A stretch of 64,000 bases of DNA from contig NW_025408674.1 of assembly GCF_020360975.1 (NCBI RefSeq), positions 1,798,001-1,862,000 on the forward strand. The letters are read 5' to 3'. The stretch's first letter is position 1. Each line of letters begins with the position of its first letter. This stretch comes from Hirsutella rhossiliensis (taxonomy: Eukaryota > Ascomycota > Sordariomycetes > Hypocreales > Ophiocordycipitaceae). The position numbers and the translations under genes are program-made. Shown piece by piece: positions 1 to 13,343 of this stretch. The notes beneath the pieces were generated by a model, which saw nothing but the letters and a program-made list of their open reading frames with translations, did not search any database and was not told the DNA's origin.

Positions 1-59
1 ACTTAGTAAGAGTAGTAAATTATTTACTTTATTTATTATTTCTTCTTTCCTCCTTTTAT

Positions 60-3000
60 TAAGAGTAGTCTTATCCTAAAGTAACTAGTCGTCCTTAGTA
101 GAGTACTACTAACCTTCCTTATCCTTTTTAAACTTCTTTAGATACTCTCTTAGGATTATCTTATTAAGTACGATTCTATCTAAAGTCTTAATCCTATACG
201 CCCTAGACTACTCCGAGCGCGATACTACTTAAAAAGGACCGTTCTACCTTATTTAATACTTAGCTTACTTCCTTAGATTATTTAATCGTCTTATATTAAA
301 TAGTAAGATAAGGTCTCTAGGTTATAGGCTTTCTTTCCTTATTATATACTTATTAGCTTTATCTATCCTCTTTACTAATCGATTCCGATATCTTATTACT
401 TTTTTCTTAGCTTCTTCTATATCTTTTTCTTTCCTTTTTAAAACTTATACTTATACTTTAAATAATTCTTCTCTTATCTTTACTTCGTCCTAGTTAATTA
501 GTCGCTAAGTTAAGTATTTTACCTTAAAAGGTAGTACTAGTTCCTATCTATATAGTAGGTAGAAAGCTAATATTCTATAAGACTCTTTAACTACTATTTA
601 GTCTATAAGGATTACTTAGTTAAGGTATTTAATCTACTTACCCTTTTTCTCTACTATTTTTATAAGTACTATTATTAACCTTTAGTGCCCTTATTTTACT
701 ACTACGTTTACCTTTAGATTATATACTAAAGTTTAGATAACTTTAACGCCTATATCCTCTAGGATATACTTAAAGTTTTTCTTTATTTTAGGCCCTCTAT
801 CGATTATAGCGTATAGTATTATACTATACCTATAAATAATAGAGAGTATAAATTTAGTTATAGCTCCTACGGTAATTTCCTTAACTAAGGTTACTTCTAC
901 CTATCTAGTAAGGTCGTCTTATACTTCTATAAGGTATAAATACCTATAATTAAATAGTATATACTAGCTATTAAAGTAAATCTTACTTATAGGGTAGCTA
1001 AGCGCGGTCGCAGTTATAACTTCCTAGGGTCTCTTAGTCATAAAGTATTAGCATCCTTTATAAGAAGAGATTACGCTATAAATATTATTCTAAAAGCTAG
1101 CTTATTAATACCTATTCTTTATAAACGTATATATAACTTATTATCCTTTATATCTTATTTACGCGTAGTACTTTACGATAATCCTTTTCCGTTCTTTTAG
1201 GTTATCTACGACTAGTATAAGTCCCCTTTCTTCCTTCTTAAGGAGTCGCTAAAGCTTTTAATCTTTAACGTAGAAATTTAGACTCTTTAGACGTAGCTTC
1301 CTATAGTCTTATTTAAAAAGGCCCTCCGGCCGTTTTAACGTTTAAAGGAAGTCTATAATTATCCTCGATTCCTTTAAGTAGTCCCCTTATAGCTTAGTCC
1401 CTTATACTACGTTTAAGTAAAAGTCTATAAATTGTTTAATATCGCTTTTTATTTCCCTATCTAATATATTAGAAGGTCCTTTAGGCTTTCTTAAGAGTCT
1501 ATTAGCTATACTATTCTTCTTACCTTTAACGTATTATATAATAAAGTCGAAGAGGAAAATATAGCTTATTTAGTAAGTTATTATAGCTCTAAGAACGTCT
1601 TTAAGGGCACCTTTTAGTTAATTAACTAAGACTTATATATTAGTTTCTAGGATAAAATATACGCTATATAGGTATATTCTTAGTCTCCTAAGCGTACTTA
1701 ATATATCTTAAGGTATATAAGTAAAAGCGGAATTTTAGGAAATTAAGGAATTACGTAAGACTACGTAATAAAGGGGAAGAAGGAGTATAAGGTAGGATTT
1801 TTAACGGAATTTATTAGTAGTATATTAGTATATAGAAGAGGTATTAAAGTTAATAATTCTTTATCTATCTACTAGCGGATATACTGTCTTATATAGATAA
1901 TTATAGCTAAACGGAAGAACCTTTTAGGACTAGATTTAGGCTGCCGTATAGCCCTAAGACTAGGGAATTCCGTGATATCTCAAGTAAATCTAAAAGTGTC
2001 TTAGTTCTACTAATATTTATATTTAGAGGAGGTTAGTCGTGCTGGTATTCTTAAGAGGTCTTAGCTAGTATTCTAAGCTAGCTCTATTCCTTCGATTCCC
2101 GATTATATAATAACCGGCAACCTATTTAATATATAATAATATATAAAATAACGAGCGATTCTTACTCTATAGGATAAGATTTTATCTATAATTAATATAC
2201 TACTTATTAGCTTATATAATCGGGAGAGTATATTATAGCTGCTTTATTTATAGTAGGAATACCGTTCCTTATAATATAGCCCTATACCCCCTCTTTATTA
2301 TATTATATTTAGTTTCTACTAGTAACTACGTTTTACTTTCGAACCTTATAGGGCGCCTCTTTCTATCGACGATTTATATTAAGACTGCCCCTTAGCTAAG
2401 TAGACTAGTATTATATATTAAAATAATATCTCCTCTTCCTAAGCTAACGTCGAGGGATACTAGAAAGACTAAATTAGTAATAGCTTCCTTAAGGGCAGCT
2501 ATCGCTTTTACTTATTTATCTCCCTATTCCTAATAGACTTCTTTTTTTAGTAGGTCTATAAGGGGTTTTACTAAGATAGCGAACTATTTAATCTAGATTC
2601 GATAGTATCCTACGATGCTAAGGAAAGCTCTAATATACGTTATATTAAGGCATCTTATCTATTCCTTAATTTTAATAACTTTAGCTTTTATAGGGCACCT
2701 TTTATTTATTCTATAAATATAACCGATAACTTTAGTTACTTACTAGTAGAATTTCGATTTAGCCCTTATAATTATATAACTAGAGAGTTCGACGTTAACT
2801 AAGACTTTATTAAGGTTAATAAGGTGTTTAAAGATAAATCTCCTTACTCCTAGCGCTACCTCTTTATTATTATACGTTATATCGGGCCCCTTAATACCTA
2901 TATTATTAAGGAAATTCCTATAGATATTCGGTATAAGGTCTTATAAGATTCTTTATATTATCCTTATAAATTAGCCGACTAAGTTTATAGCCCCTTAAGG

Positions 3001-6000
3001 GAGTATATATATATATAAGAGGCTAATAGGTATCGCGAATATTATTAAGTTATAGCTTTTAATATTAAGAGGGATCTAATTATAGCCTAAAAAAAGGTCT
3101 AGGAGGGAAAGGATCTTATATATCGAGAAGTAGTCGCTAAACTTATTTATATTTAGTAGTAGGTTTATATCTCTTATTATAATAGTATTTATACGTATAG
3201 TAGAATTAATTAGGTATAGTCCTCTATCTTTCTTTACTACTAGAAAAAAAGGGTTCCTATAGGGCCCGTGCCCTTCTTTAAGGACTCCTATTTCTAGTTT
3301 AATTTTAAGGATATCGATAACTTTCTACTTTATCGCTTTTAGGATTAGGATTAAGGCTACTTACTACGCCTTATATTCTATTATCCTAATAACTTATAGG
3401 AGGGCTATAGCTAGGTCGACTTTACTTCTTTCTATAAAGTCTTAGGATAACGCTACTTCCTTATTAAATAGAATACTATCGAAGATCTAGATTTCTACCT
3501 TTATAAGAAAGCCCTTAAATTATTCGTAAATTACTTTAAGTCTTTCTTATATTAGCCGCTTTCCTTTTTATATACTTAAGAATTTTCCTATTAAGTATTC
3601 TAAGTAGGGTCTAAGCTATATCTTATCTTTAATAGTATTCTATTTAGTCTTCTTTTAGTTAGGGTCCTCTTTTAGCGTCGAGCCGTTTAATAGAGTATTA
3701 TTAATAGGGTTAATCTTATTTACTTTTCTTTTAAAGAGAGTATTAACTCTTAGATTATATAATCTATAGGTCGTTTCCTCCCTATCTTAACTTTAACCTT
3801 CTAGATCTTTTTAAACTTCTTTCTAGCTCTAATAATATTTTTCTTAAATTCTCCTATAGCCTCTATAACTATAACTTTAATAATCTCTTTTACTATCTTA
3901 GATCTAATAGCTAGAATCGCTTTATCTCCTTTATCTATAATTAATTACTATTATACTAGTGCTATTAAGGGCTTGTTTACGCTAGTATAAGCTAGGTTAA
4001 GGATTTAGTTAGCGCCCCTTCTATAACTAAGGATCTTACCTCTTAGTAAGAGAATCTCGGCTATTAAGGTATTTATAAGGGGTTCTCTTTATAATTATTA
4101 AGTAGCTCCTAGGTTATCTTCTTTAACTTTTATTACTAAAGCCTAAAAAAAATTTCTTAGGAGCTAGGTAGCTATTTCCTATATAGTCTCCTTAAGCTTT
4201 AGTCTTTTATATACGTTTTTATTAACTATTAAGGTCGTAGTCTAAAAGGATTTTACTATTGACCTCGTCCGGAAGCTCTTATTTAATAGCTCCTACCGCT
4301 AGCGTAACTACCTAGATAGTACCGATCTAATATTTAACCTATATATCGCCGTTCTTTAAGGAATAATTAAATAATATACGCGCGGCTCTAATAAATAGTA
4401 TGCTTAGGATAAAAGGGACTAAGACTCTATCTAGCGCAATATAAAGATAGATTAGTATCTAGGCTATACTTAGATAGAGATTAGTCTCTACCTCCTTAAC
4501 TATATCTATAAGGGACCTAGTATACGCCGTTATTAATACTCTTATTAGTAGGATTTTAAGCCTATATACGTTTATATATCTTTTAGTAATAAGGTTTCTT
4601 TTAGACCTAATATCGATTAAGGCGCTTAGAACTTTAGCTTTCTAGCTACTAAGCTATACTTAAATATAGGGTAGGTCTTATATATACTTAAGCGAGCGGA
4701 AAGGTATAAGGACTATATTTATATATATTATAGGAATCGTTATAAGGTCCTTTAAAGTTATCTCTTAGTATCTTATTAAGAGTGCTACTTCCTATATAAT
4801 AAATTTATCTTTCTCTAGTCTTATTACCTTTAAAGTTTATTAATTAAATAGTCTTTAGGCTAGTTATATTATGCTAATTATATTAGTTATAAACCTAACT
4901 TCCTTTAGTACTTATTAGGCTTTAAGGTACTTATAATCCGATTCTTTATAAGTAAGGTAAGTAAGCTTAATTAGTTTAACCTAGTATTCTTTATCTTATT
5001 CTTTAACTTATATTAAAGCTACCGTAAGTTTTCCTTATAGATATTTAAGGAAGAGTAAACTACTCTTTATATTATCTTTAGCTACTTTTATAACTATTAT
5101 CGTAGCTCTATAAGGTCTTATATTACTCTTTACTTTCTCTAGGGTCTAGAATTTAGTGTTTTTTATACCTTAAGCTATATCTATATATCTTATACTAAGT
5201 CTCTCGCTTAGTTAGGGAATAAAGTCGATTAGGTAATTTAAAGGGATTAAGATTCTTTTATATATAATTTCTTTAATAATTTTATCTATAAGTCTATCGA
5301 ACTTCTTATCTAGATCTACTCTATATCTATAGTATATAAGGATAATCTTTAGGCTAGTTTTTACTATTCTTATTATCTCGATTTCCTTTATATCTTCTTT
5401 AACTCTTTATCTTTTCCCCTTATAAGTATTAATCCCTATTATAGTTATATAGATTATCTAATTATATATATCGCTTTATTATAAGTTATTTATAATTATA
5501 ATAACCGATATCCTTCTTACTTTTTTTCTTATATCGCTTACTTTTAGATTCCTTAGCTTTTACTTATATAGGCTTTTATATCTCTAAAACTAGTCTAAGA
5601 AACCGGATTCTCTTTTACTAGTAGCCTAATTTAAGTAAGATAGTATAACTATAGCTTTAACCTATTTTATAAGTAGTAATATAAAGGAGTCTAGCTATAT
5701 ATCTACCTAGTATATAATAAGCCTTTAAATATATATACCTATTTAAGAAAACCTATTAGTAAGTACTAAGGGAATTATACTCTTATTATCTTTTCTTCTA
5801 AGGTAAAGAGTCCTGTTTACTACTTTATATATTATAAATCCGATCTTATAGTCCTAAGAGTATACCTTATACTTCTCGGGGTAGTATCCTTTTTTACTAT
5901 AATAGAAGTATCTCCTAGGCCGGTTAAAAGTATTAACCTAAAACTATATATATTAATTAGATAGGTAGTAAAATCCGATAGTATTTACGCTACCTCCTTA

Positions 6001-7450
6001 TTTATAACTTAAAGAGTAGCCTTTACTATTAACGCGTTTCTATTCCCTATTAAGCTAGTTAAATATCTACTCTTACTAGCGAGTAAGGTTAATCTTTATA
6101 TCTTTAAAGGCTTTTATTAAGTCTAAGATCTCCTTTATAGGCTATCTAGGTTTCTTATCTATTTTCTTTAGCTCTTTAAGAAGTTTTTCTTCGCCCTTAT
6201 TAGATTCGGCTTCCTCTATTACTTTATTAATTTCCCCGAAGAGCTAGTCTTTCTTTAGGTTCTTAAGCTTTTAATTATAGACTTTAGATACTATATCTCG
6301 TCGCTTAACGTCCTAGTAAGGTGCTAAGTAGTTATTAATTATATAGATAAGGCTTTTATATAAGAGTTTTAAGATAACTTTAAATATCTTCCTATTTCTC
6401 TCTATAACGTTAATAATAAGCTCCTTTAGTATTATACGGTAGATAAAGTATAACTAAACTATAGATTCTTCTTAGCTATTAGGTTATACTTTATACTATA
6501 GGTATAAGTAGAGATTAAGCTATTTTATAACTTTTATAATAGTCTTAGGCTTTTTAGTATTATAATAGTCTAAGTAGTCGTTAGTAGTTTCTAGTTATTT
6601 AATATTATATATATAGTAGTATTAAAAGAGTCTTTTCTTTACTTCTTCTTAAGTAAGCCTATTTATAAGAATTTTAATAGTAGGGGCTTATATAAAGGAG
6701 ATATAGACTTTAAGCTAGTCTATTTTATCCTTATTATAAATACGGTTAATATATATCTCTTATTTAAACTTCTTAAGGAATTTAGTTACGTTTTTACTAT
6801 TAAATTTACTAATAGGTAGGAGTTATAGTTAGCGGAGTCTTCTTATAAGGTTATCTTAGCTTTTAGCGAGTATATCTCTAAGTCTATTAGTAATCTTATT
6901 AATATCTACCTTAATTTTCTTTATATTACTAGTAGTAAGATTAAATAATCCCTCTTAATAGTTAACGTTTCTAGATATAGTATGCCTATAGATTATAAGG
7001 TTACGAAATTTAGAGTTAGAGTTTTCGGAGTTAAAGGATATCTTATTATAACTATCTTATTACTTACTTTCTTATCTATTAGCGGGAGGTAAGCGTTCTC
7101 TATAAGCTACCGCGTAAAGGAGAGCTAAGGTTAAGGTTATTAGGGTATCCCTCGTTAATACCTATATTAGTATTATTAGTACGTATATAAGTAAGAGGTC
7201 TTAGTAGGGTTCTAGAACGGTCTAGATTACGCTATCGTCGTTATTTATATCTTTTAAAGTATTATATAAGGATCGTGGTTTCTTAACCGAGTCGCTAGTA
7301 TTAAGGGTTATAAGGTTAATAATAAGAGCTCGGGGTTTTTTAGTATTAGCTTATTACTTTTCCTTTACTACTAGCGAAGGTAGTATTTAATTATTTATTT
7401 CCTAGTAAGTCTATCGCTTTATTAGGTCCCTAACTCTAGCTATTAAGGTA
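60..7450 (-). mobile_element. RIP-killed Gypsy-type LTR retrotransposon (internal region)
   Basis: Reading the reverse strand through its stops shows Gypsy gag-pol order. A CX2CX4HX4C zinc knuckle lies at about 5869-5911, with every cysteine and the histidine turned into tyrosine (TGY or CAY to TAY). The reverse transcriptase block follows near 2.55-3.0 kb; its catalytic Asp-Asp pair now reads Asn-Asn (about 2902-2907). An integrase core and a C-terminal GPF-like segment lie below about 1.1 kb. These changes are exactly CpA/TpG to TpA. The 3' LTR is not seen and may lie beyond the left edge. The 5' boundary near 7.5 kb is a guess. Confidence 0.75.
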
Positions 7451-7704
7451 GTTGCTACTTTAATTATTAAATCCCTAGATTTTATTTTTTCTAAATAGTA
7501 CCGTTGTCCTCTAGGTATTCTTAGCTTCGTAAAGCTACTTATCGCTATATAAATAGAACGGAATAACGAGTTTACGCCCTAGAGACTAGTTTTAATAAGG
7601 ATAAGGGTATATACCTAAAGCACGCGTAGTACGTAGCTAAGGATTAGTAGAGTAATTAACTACGTAATTATCTAATTATCGGTCCTATATATAGCTCTAA
7701 GGGC

Positions 7705-7985
7705 CTTAGGTTATAGATATAAGTCTTAGAGATTTCTTTACTCTATGCCTCTTTATCTTTACTAGAGTTATATAACTAGCGGCCTTTACTTTAAAGGGGA
7801 AAAATAAAAATTTAAATTAACTATAATTAAGGAAGATATATAATTAGATAATCGAGGTCTTTATAACGCCTTTAAGTATACTTAGAAGTAAGTTAGAAGG
7901 GGAGTGCTAAGGGTCTTATCCCCCCCCCCCCTTAACGGGCTAATGTCTATAAGGGTATAATCTTACTTATTAAACTATCCTTAAA
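7705..7985. repeat. Divergent direct repeat, copy 1
   Basis: About 280 bp that resembles 10755-10995 in the same orientation. Shared blocks include a 'tatagatataa' start, 'cttctttatctttact' or close variants, a 'ttaaaggggaaaaa' block, 'ctttaagtatactta' and 'tataagggta'. Both copies are heavily RIP-mutated. They could be two LTRs of one 3-kb element or the leader regions of two related elements. Confidence 0.6.
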
Positions 7986-7999
7986 AAAGCGTCTATAAA

Positions 8000-10750
8000 A
8001 AACATTACCTTAATAAAGCTTTCTTAATCCCTATAGATATTAATTTAGTCGACTTAAATTTCCTTATATAGCTAGTCCGGCTATATAGGGGTTCGTTTAA
8101 AAATTCGTCTCTTAGTTTTCCCTTAGCTATAGTATTTATATTTAATAGTCTTTAAGCCCCTTATTTATACGCCCTATTATTAGCCTAGCTTATATACAGC
8201 TAAGGGGCCTAGGTAGCTAAGTTATATATACTAAAGAAGGCCGTTTTCTTAAGCTATTAAAAGAAGGTCTTTTAAACCTACTTTCTTTTAAGTAAGGAAA
8301 GCTAACTTCTTAAGTAGTTCCTTCCTATAAATAGGTTAGAATTCGAGAATAAATTAACCGAATCTCTCCTTAATAAGCTTAATCGTTTAATTTTTCTAGA
8401 CTAGCCTTATAAGCTTAGACGTTATATCTTAAAAGATTCCTTCCTCTTAAGGAAAGTAAAAGGAAATTAAGCTTATTAAAAATTAAAGGTAAAAAGCTAC
8501 CCTTTTTCGTTAAAGAATTTATATAGACCTATTAGGTAATTTTATCGTAAAATTTACCCTTCTATATCCCTCTATCTATACGGTTAATTCCTTAGTAATA
8601 AGGTATTCCCTCTATACCTTTTTAAAGGACTAGAATCGTAAGAGTATATTATAAATATTAAGGGAAGTACTAAAGTTAAGGATAGCTAATTTTTATAGGG
8701 GATAGTTAAAGGGTCTTAATAGGTAGTCCTACTAATCTATAGGGAAGATAAAGGCCGGATTTACTATACTAATAATTTTTCCTTAAATTTATAGGAATAA
8801 GGGTAGCTATATTAGTTACTATTTCTTAGTAACCTAAATCTTATCTATCTTCTTTTATAATAAGGGGTCCTCCTTAAGAGACTATTATATCGTTTCTTAT
8901 AGCCTCTTTAAAGGGTTAAATCCTTTAGGTCGGTTTTCCTTAAAGACCTACTAGTATTATAATAACTAATAGCCTAGGGATTTATAAGCTAGGCAGCTAT
9001 TTTATCTAGTCTTTTATTTCTTCGAGGAATCCTTATCCCGATCTAAAAGGTTTACTTAAAAACCCCCCTTTTTTACCCCTTATTACTAATTTTAACGAGG
9101 TTCGATTTCGACTAGTTCCTTAATTTTTCGACTAACGGACTAAAAGGTCTATTAAGGGACTAGTCGGGCCGGACTAACTAACGGGGCCGGGCCCGGAGTA
9201 GTAAGCGGGGCTAGGGCCGGGACTAAGGCAGCCGTTAAAGACGGGGTTAAGGCTCTCGAGGGAGGAGGAGCTAGAGGGGCAGCAGCCGCAGCAATAGTAG
9301 CAGAGGCCGTAGTAATAGGGGCTATAGCAGCTATAGGGGCAGTAGGTCGAACCGTCTAGGTTAAGTACTAGCTACGAAGGAATAAGACTACTTATTATTA
9401 TACTCTAGTAGTCTCTTTATTTAGTTCTTAGCTAGCTTCTTAAAAGATAGTCGAGTAACTATTACTAATAAGCTTTATTAGTAGAGATATATCCTATAGC
9501 TATTAGCCGGAAAGAGCTTCTATAAGAAAGTATTAGTTAGCTTCCTTAAGGATTTCTTCTTACTTAGCTAGTTATAAAGAAGCTAGTAGGCTCCTAGTAA
9601 AAAAGGCTCCTAGGTATACTATATAGGTCTTCTTAATACGGTTAGTTATATAGCCCCTTAAGGGAGCTATTAAGGTCTCGAGCTTTAAAAGCTACTACTT
9701 AAGGGTCTTTTCTTTTTAAAGAGAAATTAGCTTTATAGTACTACCGGATTCTATTATCGCTATATAAGTAGTAGTTAGTAGCTTTATCTTATAAAGGTAT
9801 TCCTTATAATAACTCTCGTAGTTACCTAAGGTAGTAGAAAAAGCTCTTTACTATATAAAGGTTAACTTAGAAGAGAGGGAAGCTCCCTCTATAAATTCTA
9901 TTGCCCTAAGGTAAAGAGGGGGCTTAAAAGGGTCCTACTTATTAAAGAAGACTAAATTATAAATAGTTCTATCTATATAAGCGTATAGCTCCTTTACCTA
10001 CTTATCTTAATCTTAGGGCTTTATAAGAATCGCTTTATAGACTATAAGGATAGTAAAGGAGTCGTTTTTCGATATTATTATAAAATAGGGGGTAGAAAAG
10101 TTAGTTAAAAATCGGCTTTTTTAATAAGAAGGGTAAAAGGAAGTTATAAAGGATATAAGAAAGGTGCCTTTTATAGTAGCTAGAAGGTATAGGAATTCTA
10201 TTCCTCCTAGGCTTATAACTCTTATAAAGAGAGATATAAGAAGTATATAAAAATATATAAAGGTAAAATTAAAAGTAAGGGGTCGGATAGGTAGGGTAGA
10301 GATATTTAATTCTTATAAGGGTAGTAATTATAGTAGGGGAGTAATTATTATATTGCTTTAATTATCCTTCTTTCCTCTATCTAACGCCCCTCTTTATACC
10401 CGTCTAGTATCTTAATTAATAAAGAAGATCCTACTTAAAGAAGCTACTAATATCCTCTTAACTACTAAGCTTTTTACTGGTTTTTTCCCCTTTATTCTAG
10501 CTATTGCCGGTATATCCGTCTTATCTCTCGCTACCTTTATAGGAAGCTATCGCTACTTCTACTTCCCCTCTTATCCCTACCCTCCTCTCTATACCTCCTT
10601 TTAGCTCCTTCCTTAAAACCTGTTTTTTAGCTTCCTTAGTCCCTCTTACTATAGGATATCTCCGAGAACTATAAAATTAGGCTATGCTTTGCGATAAGTA
10701 TAGGACCGCTACGAGGCCTTATAAGTATATTCTTTTCCTTTTAGTCTCTT
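8000..10750. repeat. RIP-mutated repeat, family not identified
   Basis: RIP-mutated DNA lying between the two copies of the direct repeat. No domain could be read with confidence. An unusual GC-rich island at about 9175-9360 keeps several CA dinucleotides and reads as an Ala/Gly-rich stretch in one forward frame. It may be what is left of a low-complexity gag segment. Confidence 0.5.
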
Positions 10751-10754
10751 ACTA

Positions 10755-10995
10755 TAGATATAAATCTTAGTACGTTCTTACTTTATACTTCTTTATCTTT
10801 ACTAAAGCTATATAATAAGTAACCTTTATTTTAAAGGGGAAAAAATAGACGTTTAAACTAATTAATATTAAAAAGGATATTTAATTAAATAATCCGCGCT
10901 CCTTTAAAGTCTTTAAGTATACTTAGGGGGGCTAGGGTTTTCCTCCTTTATTAAGGGTAGTACTTATAAGGGTACGATCTTACCTATTAAAGTAG
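10755..10995. repeat. Divergent direct repeat, copy 2
   Basis: Second copy of the repeat at 7705-7985, same orientation, moderately diverged by independent RIP and small indels. It lacks the poly(C) run of copy 1. Confidence 0.6.
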
Positions 10996-11417
10996 TTATT
11001 AGTATTAAATATTTAAAAGAAAATAAGGGGTCTTTATTAAGAGCTTTTTAAGCTATTATTATATAGAAATTTTATACTTTTAATATATTAATATATCTTA
11101 AAGGTATTAAAGAACTATATAGTAAAGAGATTAATAACTTAATAAGTAACTTTAATATTAAAGTCCTTAAGCTAAGATAATTATATTAAAAACTTATATT
11201 ATAGGATAAAGGCTAGATCTACTAGGTATAAGCTAGAGATAGGAAGAGCTACTCTTATCTTATATATTAGATAGCGAGGACCCGTCTAGATATAAGACGG
11301 ACCTAGGGTCTAGATAGTTAAAAGGATAAGCTTTTTACTCTCACTACTTAGATAATATATCTTATAACTATCTAGAGCTATAGGAGGAGAGGAATGGGGA
11401 TGGATGTCTCACGGTCT

Positions 11418-13343
11418 CACCTCTCCGCCGGGATAATGCCCAGCAGCTCCATGCTATTTCCTAAACCCTGGCGGACGCAGACTGCAGCACGGGCGAGCAT
11501 AACATCACGCCCTTATTTTTTCCTGCAACTTAGATTACGTCGTAGGACGACGAGAGCTAATATTCCAGACGGAACAAGTAGGCGAGTATGGTATTTGGCT
11601 CGAGGTTTCGCAGGGCCGTGGTTGTTAGGTCTAGATATTGCGCTATCAGACGCAACAGGTCGACATAGTGCCGTTTGCCTGTCTCGGTGTCGAGTGCCGT
11701 AGGGTGGTTCTCGACATATTTAGCGATGTCGTCTCTTGTAAATCTGGCTTTACGCAGAATCGAGTTCAAGCGTGCGTGGCAGTATTAAACATAGGGTCCC
11801 GCATCACCCTCAAACGACGACATCCGTACGATATCGAATAGGTAATTGTTGACTCGCTTGCCCGACATATCCTACACCATAACGGCAGATATGCCGATTC
11901 GGTAACAGCCTCGGGGTCCGGGACCTTTGCGTACTTGGTGGCATTACGGCGCATCACCTCATGCGTGGGTTTTCCGGTCTAGTCGAGAATTTCGCCAACT
12001 TGACGTTGCCAAGCCGTGAGGACATGCCGATGACTTTGCCGATGATAGTATGCTGTAGGCGGGCGGCGAGGTCGGCGCGTCCTATTAGCTTAATAACTTT
12101 GAAGAAGCGCTGGAAATAGAGATCTTGCTCCGATGACACGACATAGATCATCTAGTCGAAGGCGTATTTATTCTCCCTCTCCAACACGGCAGCCACGTCC
12201 CGCAAAAGATAGGTAGTAGTGCCGGTACTTCCGCGGACGACGGCAATATCGAACGCCTTAGTGTTGTGCTTCTTGAAATCTATGGCCCACGACCCGTTAT
12301 TCTCTTCGCACACTCCCTTCTCTTTTAAGATGCGCTCCACGGTCTCGATAGTGGAACTCTGCACTAGGATTCACCGGAATATTCGTCAAAAGTGATGTTA
12401 AGGCGTGTATACGTCGATATATATCTCTCGATGCTGATATCGCGAAAGCGACGTCACAGTGCCACCGCCTCGGGATCACCATCTTCCATGCGACGAAAGT
12501 AGAAATTGCGTTCGGCGAAGAGCCCCCGCGACTCGATTTCGCAGGGATCACGACCCTTATCGCGGGCCTTCTTGCTCTCGTCTTGTCCCGGCTTGAAAAG
12601 GGCGTCTATGCGCGCATAAACGTCGAGCAGATGCTTAAGTAGCTCGCGGGCCAGCTCTTCCTCGGACCCGAAACGCCGCCAACCAACAGCCAGGAGTCCA
12701 AACTGCTTGCCCCAATCTCCAAGGTAGTTGAGCTTGATCGCATCTCAGCCCACGCTCTCGTAGAGATTGGAGATGAAGGCGCCGATGATGGTACTGCGCA
12801 GGTGTCCGGTGTGAAACTCCTTGACGATGTTGGGCGACGAGAACTCGACGATGACCCGTCTGCGGCTGGGGTGGCCTGCCGATGGATCACCGAGGCCGAC
12901 ATACGGATTTTTGCCGTACGAATTTTGTCGTTGGAAGACGTAGAGAAGAATTAGCCGTCCGAGAGAATGCGAAGTGAAGAAGATGGGTAGATGGATCCCA
13001 GCGGCGTTTGACATTCGGAAGAGTCGGTGGTTAGCCGGAAAATCTGCAGCGAAGTTAGCACATTGCTCGACCAGCTTCTTCTCCTTTAGACGCAAGCGCG
13101 GCACCGGTATCGTCAGACCATCATTAGCTAGCGTGTTGGAGGTCTGGATGGCTTCTTAGGCGAGAGCGGGCTCGCATCCGGCGAGCCTGGCTCGGATGTC
13201 GGCGAGGTAGACACGGTAGATATCGACCGGTCTGCTGAGGACGCAAGCATCTGGCAGGCCTTGGACGGTGGGGACGGGGTTCGCTCCAAACCCTTGGAGC
13301 AGGGCGCCGAGACGGTCCCGTGTAAGAGACTAAGAGTCGACAT
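11418..13343 (-). pseudogene. Arginyl-tRNA synthetase pseudogene (cytosolic type)
   Basis: Almost the whole length of a fungal class Ia arginyl-tRNA synthetase (about 640 codons) can be followed on the reverse strand, but in pieces. The HIGH-type motif appears as FHTGHLRST near 12790. The catalytic-core segment before KMSKS lies around 12150-12360, the KMSKS-like loop (GMSSRLGN) near 12020, and the C-terminal anticodon-binding part runs to a stop at 11418-11420. In-frame TAG/TAA stops occur at 12152, 11979, 11872 and 11785, and there are several single-base frameshifts (for example just before 11990). The stops at 11872 and 11785 replace glutamines that are conserved in the family, as CAR to TAR, the RIP-type change. 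No intron is evident. It cannot make a working enzyme, so an intact gene must exist elsewhere. The start at 13343 is approximate. Confidence 0.88.

Larger units (their letters stand above)
1..11390. repeat. RIP-mutated AT-rich repeat block (left)
   Basis: About 11.4 kb of AT-rich sequence without useful open reading frames. The dinucleotides CA and TG are almost missing over long runs while TA is everywhere, which is the pattern left by repeat-induced point mutation (CpA to TpA on either strand). The block ends abruptly near 11390, where normal GC-rich sequence with CA and TG resumes. It contains the remains of at least one reverse-strand Gypsy element (below 7.5 kb) and further repeat material up to 11 kb. 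A poly(C) run lies at about 7920-7931. No gene in it can be functional. Confidence 0.92.

Noticed and set aside
1..11390. Telomeric or centromeric identity of the AT-rich block
   Set aside because: No TTAGGG arrays or satellite repeats; dinucleotide bias and Gypsy remnants explain the AT richness.
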